Part shown: positions 9,001 to 17,502 of the stretch, in pieces
Numbering within the stretch: position 1 is the first letter of the stretch
Layout: each line of letters begins with the position of its first letter
DNA from: Chitinophagaceae bacterium
Lineage (GTDB): Bacteria; Bacteroidota; Bacteroidia; Chitinophagales; Chitinophagaceae
Assembly (NCBI GenBank): GCA_016713085.1
Contig: JADJPV010000001.1
Coordinates: 744,001-808,000 of the forward strand
Direction: 5' to 3'
Length of the DNA stretch: 64,000 nucleotides
The notes under the pieces: generated by a model
What the model was told of the DNA's origin: nothing
Seen by the model: the letters and a program-made list of their open reading frames with translations, nothing else
Database searches by the model: none
Program-made: the position numbers and the translations under genes

Positions 9001-12000
9001 GATAAAGACGGTAATGAAGTAAAGAATCAAACCTATATTCAGTTGGTTGATGGTAAAACAAAAACTACCATCTCACCGGAATATGTTTGGCAGCTTCCTG
9101 CAGCTGTTACAGCTGAGCCGGGAACTTCAGCTAATCTTTCTTTCGGCAGCAGTGCCAGTGATGTGTACCTCATACAGATTGATCCGAAAGATGACCTGAG
9201 TAATCTCCGTTACTATCAACTCAGTAATGAACAGAAGCAAATCACTGTTCCTGTTACAGAAAAAGAACGTGGCGGTTTTGGTTACAGTTATTCGTTTGTG
9301 AAGCATAACCGTTTCTTCAGCTTTACACGCTATGTATCTGTACCATGGAGCAACAAAGAACTCAGCATTAGTTATGAAACCTTCCGTGATAAAACCTTAC
9401 CCGGAAGTGAAGAACAGTGGAAAGTAAAAATCAGCGGGTACAAAGGAGATAAAGTGGCTGCTGAATTATTAACCAGTATGTACGATGCGTCATTAGATCA
9501 GTTTAAACCGCATAGCTGGAACAAACCTGATCTGTTTCCAGTAAACTATATGAACAATGCATGGAGTGGTGCAGGTTTTGCACAGATCAATTCATGGAAA
9601 AAAGAATGGGAGGTACAACAGAATTGGAAAGCGTATGATAAAAGATATGACTATTTAATTAAGTTGTTTTCTACCCGTGAAACAATGATGTATAAAAGAA
9701 AAGGAAAAGTTGAATATGAAAAAAGAGAAGAAGCAATGGCTGCTCCATCAATGCCAGCAATAGTAATTCAGGATCAACGTTTTGACAACGCAGATACTGT
9801 GGCTTTTGACTTTAAAACAAATAAATTTACACTGCCTAAAATTGTTCCTGATGAAAATGTAACAAAGCCTGATGAATCAATCCAAATCCGTAAAAACTTC
9901 AACGAAACAGCTTTCTTCTTTCCTGATTTAAAAACAGATGAAGAAGGGAATATCAGTTTCAGCTTTACCATGCCCGAAGCATTAACCAAATGGAAATGGT
10001 TATTGCTGGCACATACAAAAGATCTGTCGCTGGGTGTTTCAGAAAAATCTATCATCACACAAAAAGAACTGATGGTACAAACCTTTGCTCCACGTTTTCT
10101 TCGTGAAGGTGACCGTTTTGAATTCAGCGCCAAGATCAGCAATCTCACTGATAAAGAAATTACCGGGCAAAGCGGTTTGCAGCTATTCAACACATCCACC
10201 ATGCAGCCGGTTGATGGCTGGTTCCAGAATACATTTCCTGTGCAGCATTTCACTGTTGCAGCCGGACAAAGTACTGTGGTGAAATTCAGAACTGATGTGC
10301 CTTACAATTTCAATGAAGCACTTACATACCGAATTATTGCAAAAGGTGCTCCTGCCGGTGGTATGGTAAAAGCTGTAAGCGATGGTGAAGAAGCAACCAT
10401 TCCTGTTCTCACTAATCGCATGCTGGTAACAGAAACATTACCGTTGCCCATGCGTGGTGATGGAACAAAGAGTTTTGTGTTCACCAAACTGCTTAATTCA
10501 GAACAGTCAGAAAGTTTAACGCAGCATAAATTCACCATTGAGTTTACCAGCAATCCTGTTTGGTATGCGGTACAGGCATTGCCTTACCTGATGGAGTATC
10601 CTTACGAATGTGCTGAACAGACATGGAACCGTTTTTATGCCAATGCACTTGCTTCGCATATCACAACCAAACTTCCACGCATTAAAGCGGTGTTTGATAA
10701 ATGGAAGATCAGCAGTGCTGCTGCTTTACAAAGTAACCTGCAGAAGAATGAAGAATTGAAATCAGTGCTGCTGCAGGAAACTCCCTGGGTATTGCAGGCA
10801 AAGAATGAAGAAGAGCAAAAGAAAAATATTGCATTGCTGTTTGATATGGTTCGCATGAGCAGTGAGTTAACTAAAACGCTTGCACAGTTGCAGGGAATGC
10901 AATCGAGCAATGGCGGCTTTGTATGGTTCAAGGGCGGACCTGATGACCGTTACATCACCCAATACATTGCAACAGGAATCGGTCATTTAAAAAAGCTGAA
11001 TGCTTTACCAAAAGAACAGGAGAAAGCGATCAATGCAATTCTTGCAAAAGCCATTCCTTATCTCGATAAGAAACTCAAAGAAGATTATGACAACCTGCTG
11101 AAATATAAAACCAACCTGAAAAGTTACACTACAGGTTATATGCAGATTCAGTATCTGTACATGCGGAGTTTCTTCAAAGATGTTCCGGTTGCAGCAGCGA
11201 GTAAAACTGCTTACGACTACTACTACAAACAAACACAGCAGTACTGGATCAAAGAAGGCAGATATATGCAGGGAATGATCGCTCTGTCATTACACCGCAG
11301 TAAAGATGTGAAAACATCAACAGCCATTGTGAAATCATTAAAAGAAAATGCATTGCAGAGTGAAGAGATGGGCATGTACTGGAAGGAATTCAATGCCGGT
11401 TATTACTGGTACCAGGCTCCTGTTTCAGCACAGGCGATGATGATTGAAGTATTCAGTGATGTAAGCAATGATGAAAAAGCGGTTGCTGATTTAAAAACAT
11501 GGCTGTTGAAACAAAAACAAACACAGAACTGGAAAACAACCATTGCAACAGCTGAAGCCTGTTATGCATTATTGCTGCAGGGTGGTGAGTGGATTGCAAA
11601 TGAACCAGTAGTTGAAATAAAAGCAGGTGATCAGCTGTTTACCACATCAACTGAATCAACCGAAATTGGTACAGGCTATTTTAAACGCAGCATAGAAGCA
11701 AGCTTTGTAAAACCATCTTTGGGAAATATACAGGTAACAGTGAGTAAGAGCAACAATCAACCTTCCTGGGGAAGCGCATACTGGCAGTATTTTGAAAACC
11801 TCGATAAGATCACTGCAAGTGAAACACCGTTAAAATTGAAGAAGCAGTATTTTGTTGAACGTAATTCAGCAAACGGACCGGTACTTACACCGGTGAATGA
11901 AAGTGACGTATTGAAAGTGGGTGATAAAATAAAAGTTCGCATTGAATTACGTGTTGACCGAAACATGGAATATGTACACATGAAAGATATGCGTCCAAGC

Positions 12001-12249
12001 TGTATGGAACCCGTGAATGTGATCAGTGAATATAAATGGCAGGGCGGTTTAGGCTATTACGAAAGCACCAAAGATGCCAGCACCAACTTTTTCTTTGGCT
12101 GGTTAAACAAAGGAACCTATGTATTTGAATATCCGCTGTTCATTACTCATGCCGGTAATTACAGCAGCGGCATTACCAGTATACAATGTATGTATGCCCC
12201 TGAGTTTACAAGTCATAGTGAAGGAGTGAGGGTGAAGGTTGGGGAATAG
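6088..12249 (+). CDS. Alpha-2-macroglobulin family protein (giant thioester protease inhibitor)
   Basis: A 2053-residue exported protein of the bacterial alpha-2-macroglobulin family, which traps attacking proteases at the cell envelope. The first ATG is probably too early: the ATG at 6142 starts a normal signal peptide (MKRLLLVNLLLLSFCTMLQA), giving about 2035 residues. An N-terminal helical part (to about residue 400) precedes an MG2-type region around residues 615-720 (RSIYRPGQTVYFKG). The A2M region near 1275-1360 contains FPDLKTDEEGNISFSFTMPE. The thioester motif CAEQ is at residues 1508-1511 (numbered from 6088), in the context YPYECAEQTW. The alpha-helical thioester domain follows to about 1830. 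No penicillin-binding protein 1C gene, the frequent partner in proteobacteria, is adjacent. No frameshift seen in over 6 kb. Confidence 0.9.
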   Translation: MHPIMEVIFYLTKIVVMLMKRLLLVNLLLLSFCTMLQAQPKFNYSTAWKKVDDLVNKKGLTESALKEVKTIYEAAKKEKNNGQLIKALVFRVNLQQLKEEDADVKAIKEIEKEISISAEPVKSILSNFTAEAYWQYVQNNRWKFYDRTNTTAFVKDDLETWTIDDFHKKISSLYLASIQNEKLLQQTKLDEFDPIISKGNMRHLRPTLFDLLTNRAIAYFENDERSITKPADAFEISTASAFDPAADFITRKFVTTDSLSLQHKALLLYQRLIAFHINDTKNDALVDVGLHRIQFVNRFSTHPSKNELYRQSLNHLLSQYNNQPVVAQAAYLLAQDYADYAATYDFKKHKADDATNPRYYYQKAAALCKQFINQKEESEGKANCNSLLNQIENKDISIISEKVNIPGKPFRSLLSYRNISKAYFRIVKMDKQAFEELQNRNWEDEYWKKLTALPAVQNFNYTLPASDDHQIHSTEIKVSQLPVGTYMLLASGDANFSLSKNILAAQFFHVSNIAWMHNADEFFVVNRESGQPLAKANIILWEQKYNYDQSKNVYTKAATYTSNANGNFRVTKTPDNNAYSRTLEIQYEKDVLHLDDRAYAFVYRGKKEEIDEAKNRRTFFFTDRSIYRPGQTVYFKGIVTTRDAITGKPKVVEGLKAKIILYDANSEKIDSITVTSSEYGSYSGKFVLPTGRMNGSFRLEESVTGGSTNFSVEEYKRPKFYVEYQPVKESYRVNDKIKITGNAKAYAGNNIDGALVKYRVVREPRLLYPWLCWKWGWPLMQEQEIAHGEVKTKEDGTFEIVFTAIPDKQVRKELEPVFDYKIIADVTDLNGETRSGETTVSVAYKSLQLEISLPQGEMMVADSLKFINIATQNMMGEFVKSNLTVSMHKLNAPTRLIRDRYWEQPDQFVLNEKEYLSDFPNDEYNNETEKESWNRLEKVYEKSDSSTADSKFQITNPNLQPGWYIVEAITRDKDGNEVKNQTYIQLVDGKTKTTISPEYVWQLPAAVTAEPGTSANLSFGSSASDVYLIQIDPKDDLSNLRYYQLSNEQKQITVPVTEKERGGFGYSYSFVKHNRFFSFTRYVSVPWSNKELSISYETFRDKTLPGSEEQWKVKISGYKGDKVAAELLTSMYDASLDQFKPHSWNKPDLFPVNYMNNAWSGAGFAQINSWKKEWEVQQNWKAYDKRYDYLIKLFSTRETMMYKRKGKVEYEKREEAMAAPSMPAIVIQDQRFDNADTVAFDFKTNKFTLPKIVPDENVTKPDESIQIRKNFNETAFFFPDLKTDEEGNISFSFTMPEALTKWKWLLLAHTKDLSLGVSEKSIITQKELMVQTFAPRFLREGDRFEFSAKISNLTDKEITGQSGLQLFNTSTMQPVDGWFQNTFPVQHFTVAAGQSTVVKFRTDVPYNFNEALTYRIIAKGAPAGGMVKAVSDGEEATIPVLTNRMLVTETLPLPMRGDGTKSFVFTKLLNSEQSESLTQHKFTIEFTSNPVWYAVQALPYLMEYPYECAEQTWNRFYANALASHITTKLPRIKAVFDKWKISSAAALQSNLQKNEELKSVLLQETPWVLQAKNEEEQKKNIALLFDMVRMSSELTKTLAQLQGMQSSNGGFVWFKGGPDDRYITQYIATGIGHLKKLNALPKEQEKAINAILAKAIPYLDKKLKEDYDNLLKYKTNLKSYTTGYMQIQYLYMRSFFKDVPVAAASKTAYDYYYKQTQQYWIKEGRYMQGMIALSLHRSKDVKTSTAIVKSLKENALQSEEMGMYWKEFNAGYYWYQAPVSAQAMMIEVFSDVSNDEKAVADLKTWLLKQKQTQNWKTTIATAEACYALLLQGGEWIANEPVVEIKAGDQLFTTSTESTEIGTGYFKRSIEASFVKPSLGNIQVTVSKSNNQPSWGSAYWQYFENLDKITASETPLKLKKQYFVERNSANGPVLTPVNESDVLKVGDKIKVRIELRVDRNMEYVHMKDMRPSCMEPVNVISEYKWQGGLGYYESTKDASTNFFFGWLNKGTYVFEYPLFITHAGNYSSGITSIQCMYAPEFTSHSEGVRVKVGE

Positions 12250-12370
12250 ATAGAAACACGGATGACGCTGATTTAGCTGATAAGAACGGATCAGCGACAA
12301 TCCGTCTACATCCGTTTTATCCGTGATTCTATAAAGAGAGTGACTGTCACGTTGAGCCTGTCGAAACGTT
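12250..12370. repeat. Intergenic repeat-like sequence after the macroglobulin gene
   Basis: Contains an imperfect inverted structure bounded by CACGGAT (12257-12263) and ATCCGTG (12319-12325), with several further CGGAT/ATCCG words between. A second string follows at 12348-12368, CACGTTGAGCCTGTCGAAAC plus G. Both resemble dispersed intergenic repeats I know from other Bacteroidota genomes; copy number in this genome cannot be judged from one window. Confidence 0.5.
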
Positions 12371-12425
12371 GACCGGCATCAATTCCAAAGTTCAAAAGAT
12401 ATTCAATCGCAGGTATAAGAAAACA

Positions 12426-12456
12426 AAAGGCTTTGGTTATACAACCAAAGCCTTTT
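12426..12456. terminator. Bidirectional terminator
   Basis: Stem AAAAGGCTTTGG/CCAAAGCCTTTTT with an 8-base loop; T-rich on both strands. It sits between the macroglobulin gene (+) and the outer copy of the leuB tail (-), where a shared terminator would be expected if leuB originally ended at 12479. Confidence 0.8.
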
Positions 12457-12478
12457 TATATTTTTCTGTCAACTACTC

Positions 12479-12614
12479 TTACAATCTCTTCAACACTTCC
12501 TCTCCCATTGCATCTGTTCCCAAAATATTGGCAGCAGCTGTTTGTGCATCGGCAATATCCCTTGTACGGAAACCTGCTTTCAATACCGCATCAACAGCTG
12601 CAATCACTGCTTCT
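12479..12614 (-). pseudogene. Second copy of the leuB 3' end
   Basis: These 136 bases match the last 136 bases of leuB (14376-14511) with about seven differences. Six of the seven are silent in the LeuB frame and one changes Lys to Gln (ADAQTAA versus ADAKTAA). The stop codon is kept. Beyond base 12614 the match stops abruptly. It encodes only the last ~45 LeuB residues and has no start of its own, so it is a displaced gene end, not a gene. The excess of silent changes means both copies evolved under coding constraint before being brought together. Confidence 0.9.
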
Positions 12615-12762
12615 AAAACCCCGAAACAATTTCTAAAAAATTGAAGGAAATAAATTTTTAATTGTAAATTAGACAATTATTGAATGAGTCTGTTTTCTCA
12701 GCGCAAGCAGACTCATTCAATCCTGCCAAACGATTATTTATAAGTTCATATAAAAACGTGAA
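12615..12762. other. Junction and leader of the arabinanase cassette
   Basis: No gene. Begins exactly where the leuB-tail copy stops and leads to the arabinanase start. It holds an inverted word pair, GAATGAGTCTG (12682-12692) and CAGACTCATTC (12708-12718), forming a hairpin with an 11-base perfect stem. Confidence 0.6.
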
Positions 12763-14357
12763 ATGAAGAATTTCTTTTTAGGAATTACTGCCCTGCTGAT
12801 CTTTCTTGCTTTAAGTTGCAAAAGCCTTCTTCACCGGGCCCGGCAGAACCCCCTCCTGTTGTCATCCCGCCGGTTGTAAATCCCTTTCCCGGACCAACAT
12901 ACTCAGACAATTACACATCCATTGCGTCATGGTCAAATCGCTTTCAATGGAATTTAGCCAACGTACATGACCCAACAGTAGAAAAGTGCGGTGAATATTA
13001 TTACATGTATCAAACTGATGCATCATACGGAAATGTACACGATGGATATGGGCATTTCCCTTTCAGACGATCTAAAGATTTGATTAACTGGGAATTTATG
13101 GGCATGGCTATGACAGCAGCGCCTGCCTGGGTAAAAGATTCGCTCAACAACAAACGGGCAAGAATGAATCCGGCGCTGCCGGCTATTACAAACCCAAACT
13201 ACGGATACTGGGCGCCCTGCATTAGAAAAGTGGGAAACAAATACCGGTTTTATTACAGCATTGTTGTTACAGATCCCATCGTCGGGAATGACAATACTGC
13301 TTCCTGGACTGAGCGTGCATTTATTGGTCTGGCAGAATCGGATGATCTTGCAACAAATATCTGGGTTGATAAAGGAATGGTTGTATGCTCCGAACCAGAT
13401 GGTGTAAGAACTTATACCAGGTATGGCGGTAATGACTGGAATGCCTACTTTAAATTCAATGCAATTGATCCAAGTTTTGTAATAACACCTGGCGGAGAAC
13501 ACTGGCTGGTGTATGGTTCCTGGCATTCAGGCATTGCAGCTTTGCAACTTAACCCTGCTACCGGCAAACCTGATAAGCTTGAAACAATCAGCGATTACGG
13601 TGTTCGTATTGCAGGCCGTGGCAATGTAACTGCAAACCGATGGCAGGCACTGGAAGGACCTGAAATAATTTACAATGAAACTACCGGCTACTACTACCTG
13701 TTTTTAGCTTATGATGAATTATCGGTTGCCTATAATACCCGGGTTGCACGGTCAACAAATATTACCGGCCCTTATACAACTATCAGCGGAACCAATATCA
13801 GTACCGGAGCCGAATGCTGGCCCATGCTCACACATCCTTATATGTTTAACAATCATACAGGCTGGGTAGGCATTTCTCATTGTGCTGTGTTTCAGGATCC
13901 CGATACGAAAGAATGGTATTTCAGTTCACAGGGCCGTTTACCGAAAGATGTGCCCGGTATTAATGTTTCAAATGCTGTAATGATGGGCCATATAAGAAGC
14001 ATCAAATGGACTGAAGACGGCTGGCCCGTACTGATGCCGGAACGATATGCAGCAGTTCCAAAATCGGGCATTAATGAAAAAACATTGGCCGGAACATGGG
14101 AACAGATTACAATGAACTATCAATATCAAACCATACAAAAATCTGCTTCATTAGTTTTATCTGCCGATAAAAAAGTAAATGGCGCTGTTACCGGAACCTG
14201 GTCTTACGACAGCAGCAAAAGCATTCTGACAATGAATGGAACCAAGTATATTGTTACAGATTCCTGGGATTGGGAAGCATCACCCAGAAAACTTACCATT
14301 ACTTTTTCAGGCCTAACCTCAACCGGCGTCCCGGTTTGGGGAAAGAAAACATTTTAA
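12763..14357 (+). CDS. Glycoside hydrolase family 43 arabinanase-like lipoprotein (one frameshift near the start)
   Basis: Predicted endo-1,5-alpha-L-arabinanase of GH43, cleaving arabinan. The ATG at 12763 opens a lipoprotein signal (MKNFFLGITALLIFLALSC), but the frame breaks at the AAAA run 12820-12823. One more A there gives ..LSCKKPSSPGPAEPPP.. and joins the 513-residue enzyme frame, about 531 residues in total. Expected GH43 residues are visible: VHDPTV (general base Asp), IDPSF (second Asp) and EGPEII (general acid Glu). The C-terminal ~90 residues (AGTWEQ onward) form the extra domain found in extracellular arabinanases. It is the only gene between the two leuB-tail copies, which suggests it arrived as a cassette. 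Without the missing base it would lack its lipid anchor. Confidence 0.8.
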
Positions 14358-14375
14358 TTACTTATATCGAAACTA

Positions 14376-15448
14376 TTACAATCTCTTCAACACTTCCTCT
14401 CCCATTGCATCTGTTCCCAAAATATTTGCAGCGGCAGTTTTTGCATCAGCAATATCCCTTGTACGGAAACCAGCTTTCAATACAGCATCAACAGCTGCAA
14501 TCACTGCTTCTGATTCTGCTTTTATACCAAAAGAAATATCGAGCAGCAGTGCAGCAGATAAAATCGAAGCCAATGGATTGGCAACTCCTTTGCCTGTAAT
14601 ATCATGTGCTGAACCATGAATGGGCTCATATACTCCTGTACCATCGCCGATAGAAGCACTGGCCAGCATTCCCATTGAACCGGCGATCTGTGATGCCTCA
14701 TCCGTTAAAATATCACCAAACAGGTTCGCTGTTACCACCACATCAAAACGTCTTGGATCTTTGATCAGCATCATTGCTGTTGAATCAACAAACTGGTATT
14801 CCACTTCCACATCAGGATATTCCAACGCCACTTTCTGCACCACTTCTCTCCACAGTCTCGATGTTTCTAATACATTGGCTTTATCGACAGAACATAATTT
14901 CTTTCTTCTTGTACGGGCTGCATCAAATGCTTTGCGTGCAATACGATCCACTTCATAGCGACTGTATTCCGCAAGATCATAAGCGGTATCACCATTATTC
15001 TTTCTTCCCTTCTCACCAAAATAAATATCACCGGTTAATTCACGGAAGAATAAAATATCTGCACCTTTTAATATTTCAGGTTTAATACTGGACGCACCAA
15101 GCAACTCATCAAATAATTTAATGGGGCGGAGATTAGCATACAATCCAAGTTCTTTCCGCATCTTCAGCAAACCCTGTTCAGGCCGTACTTTGGCAGAAGG
15201 ATCATTATCATATTTCGGATGACCAACAGCACCAAACAATACAGCATCTGAGTTACGCATTTTTTCAAGCGACTCATCCGGCAATGGATTACCTGTTGCT
15301 TCAATGGCCACATGACCGATCAATGCTTCATCGTACGTAAATGTATGTCCGAACTTTGCTGCAATCTTATCCAGTACTTTTTACCCACTGCTGTTACTTC
15401 CTGTCCTATTCCGTCGCCGGGGACGATCAAAATTTTCTTAGTAGCCAT
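14376..15448 (-). CDS. leuB: 3-isopropylmalate dehydrogenase (one frameshift)
   Basis: Third step of leucine synthesis: oxidative decarboxylation of 3-isopropylmalate with NAD. The continuous frame covers 315 residues from 15323. The true start is the ATG at 15448 (MATKKILIVPGDGIGQEVTA), in another frame. The break is at a run of five T (15378-15382, plus strand). Six T would give a normal 357-residue LeuB. Later motifs are intact, such as LFGDILTDEASQIAGSMGM and PIHGSAHDITGKGVANP. It is the last gene of the leucine operon, and its final 136 bases are duplicated at 12479-12614. Confidence 0.9.
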
Positions 15449-15460
15449 GATTTGTTTGAA

Positions 15461-15479
15461 GGCAAAGAGTTGAAAGGCA
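15461..15479. repeat. Left arm of a 19-bp inverted repeat around the four-helix-bundle gene
   Basis: GGCAAAGAGTTGAAAGGCA is the exact reverse complement of 15907-15925. The two arms flank the 119-residue gene between leuA and leuB. This arm begins 13 bases upstream of the leuB start codon. Confidence 0.85.
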
Positions 15480-15519
15480 ATGAGGCAATGAGTGCGTGCC
15501 TTTCTTCAATCAACCCCTG

Positions 15520-15879
15520 CTATTTTATTTTTTGAATAATTGAATACAACATTTTGTCAACCTCAATACTTAAGCTGATGATTTCAGTTCGGTTTTTCTC
15601 GTCAATATATTTCAGATTAAAGGCGATCTCAATCTGTGTTTGCAATTCATACAATGATCCTGCTGCTATCTGCAAAAACCGTTTATAATCTCCGGATGAA
15701 TTTCTTCCATAACCTTCTGCAATATTGCTTGGTATAGAAACAGCACATCTTCTCAATTGATTTGTTAAGCCATATACTTCAGCAGCAGGGAATGCTTTAG
15801 TAGCAGAATAAATATCTGTAACTAAAATCATTGACTTTTGCCAAACAATGAGGTCCCGGTATGATTTAATTGAACTCAT
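15520..15879 (-). CDS. Four-helix-bundle protein (23S rRNA intervening-sequence protein family)
   Basis: A 119-residue all-helical protein with the family hallmarks SYRDLIVWQKSM at the N-terminus and SIPSNIAEGYGR in the middle. These proteins were first seen in rRNA intervening sequences and are now known as stand-alone genes scattered in many genomes; their function is unknown. Here it sits inside the leucine operon between leuA and leuB in the same direction, enclosed by a 19-bp inverted repeat, which looks like an insertion. It has no obvious role in leucine synthesis. Confidence 0.85.
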   Translation of the reverse strand: MSSIKSYRDLIVWQKSMILVTDIYSATKAFPAAEVYGLTNQLRRCAVSIPSNIAEGYGRNSSGDYKRFLQIAAGSLYELQTQIEIAFNLKYIDEKNRTEIISLSIEVDKMLYSIIQKIK

Positions 15880-15906
15880 TTTTCTAACCTAACTAACAAC
15901 AACACG

Positions 15907-15925
15907 TGCCTTTCAACTCTTTGCC
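15907..15925. repeat. Right arm of the 19-bp inverted repeat
   Basis: TGCCTTTCAACTCTTTGCC, exact inverse of 15461-15479. It continues into further TTGCC words up to the leuA stop at 15953. Confidence 0.85.
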
Positions 15926-15952
15926 TCCTTGCCTTTCCCCACTCCTTGCCTT

Positions 15953-17475
15953 CTAAATACTATTCAACATCTTCAATGTAGCCTTAATCGCCGAAACTGT
16001 CTGATCACTATCCAATCCTCTTGTCTTAAACTCTTTGCCATCATGACTCCAGGTAATGATCGTTTCACATAACGCATCGCTCTTTCCACCCGGGGGAATA
16101 CGAACTGCATAATCCGTTAACATCGGCAGTTCAATTTTTTTCTGTTTGTATATTTTCTTCAATGCATTCATGAAGGCATCATACTGACCATCGCCCTGTG
16201 CATGTTCTTCAAACAGTTCTCCATTTACAGAAACTTTTAAAGTAACAGAAGGATTCAGATCTTTGGAATGAGTGAGTACATAATTTTCGATCTTCACTTT
16301 TTCCTCAATGGCATTACTGTCAAGTATATCAGAAATGATATATGGAAGATCAGCCTGCGTCACCACTTCTTTGCGGTCACCGAGATCAATGATTCGTTGT
16401 GTAACTTTTTCAAATCTTCGTCTGAAAGCAGGATCCCTAACTGCTGCAAATTATTTTCAATATTCGCTTTGCCGCTCATTTTACCCAATGCATATTTCCG
16501 CTGACGGCCAAAACGTTCCGGCATCAGGTCGCTGAAGTATAATTTATTCTTCTTATCACCATCCGCATGAATGCCGGCAGTTTGTGTAAATACGTTTTCC
16601 CCCACCACAGGTTTGTTTACCGGAATGCGGAAACCGGAAAATGTTTCCACCAGTTTACTTACACTGTACAATGATTTTTCAGCAACAGAAGTTTTGATGC
16701 CCGGCATAAAATCATTGAGCACAGCAATGGTGCTGGCCAACGGAGCATTCCCTGCACGTTCGCCCATACCGTTTACGGTAAGATGCAAACCATGAGCACC
16801 AGCCTTCACTGCTTCCAGTACATTGGCAGTACCCAGATCATAATCATTATGTGCATGAAAATCGAAATGAATGTTTGGATAACGCTGTACAATTTCAGAA
16901 ATGAATGCAAATACTTCTGATGGAATCAACACACCCAATGTATCGGGCAGCATGATCCGTTTCATCGGTTGCCTGGTAAGAAAATCCAGGTACTGAAAAA
17001 CATATTCTTTTGAATCACGCATGCCATTACTCCAGTCTTCGAGATAAACATTGCAGTCAATGCCTTTCTTTTTACCGAGTTTAATCACTTCAGCTATTTC
17101 AGCAAAATGCTGCTCAGGTTTTTTCTTGAGCTGATGTGTAAGATGATTCAATGAACCTTTCGTTAACAGGTTCATCACCTTCGCTCCTGCTTTGATCATC
17201 CAGTCAACAGAAATTGCGCCATCAACAAATGTGAGCACTTCCACTTTTTGCAGCAGACCATTTGCCTTTGCCCACTTGGTAATTTTTTTTACCGCATCAA
17301 ATTCACCTTCTGAAACACGGGCCGAAGCAATTTCAATCCGGTCTACTTTTAACTCGGTTAATAAAAGTTTGGCAATGGTTAATTTTTCAATGGCTGAAAA
17401 GGAAACACCGCTTGTCTGCTCACCATCACGGAGTGTAGTATCCATGATCTCAATGTACCGTTGTTGCTTTGGCAT
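15953..17475 (-). CDS. leuA: 2-isopropylmalate synthase (one frameshift)
   Basis: First committed step of leucine synthesis, condensing acetyl-CoA with 2-oxoisovalerate. The catalytic barrel is in the 371-residue frame from 17475 (MDTTLRDGEQTSGVSF, HFDFHAHNDYDLGTANVLEA, the latter with metal-binding HAHND). The regulatory C-terminal domain is in a second frame, 16366-15953. The frames meet at a run of five T (16406-16410, plus strand). With six T the protein reads through as about 507 residues, the family length. The C-terminal domain normally gives leucine feedback inhibition. The gene lies 27 bases downstream of leuD. A homocitrate or citramalate synthase is less likely given leuB, leuC and leuD next to it. 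Confidence 0.85.
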
Positions 17476-17502
17476 GATCGTTTGTTAAATTTCGGGGGAT
17501 GC

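Noticed and set aside
12479..12676. A 65-residue minus-strand gene
   Set aside because: Only the part up to 12614 is LeuB sequence; the upstream part is unrelated spacer with no ribosome site, so it is a displaced gene end.
14121..14599. Plus-strand reading frame 14270-14599 over the end of the arabinanase and leuB
   Set aside because: It is antisense to the conserved leuB 3' end and repeats the same peptides as the antisense of the 12.5 kb copy; no independent support.
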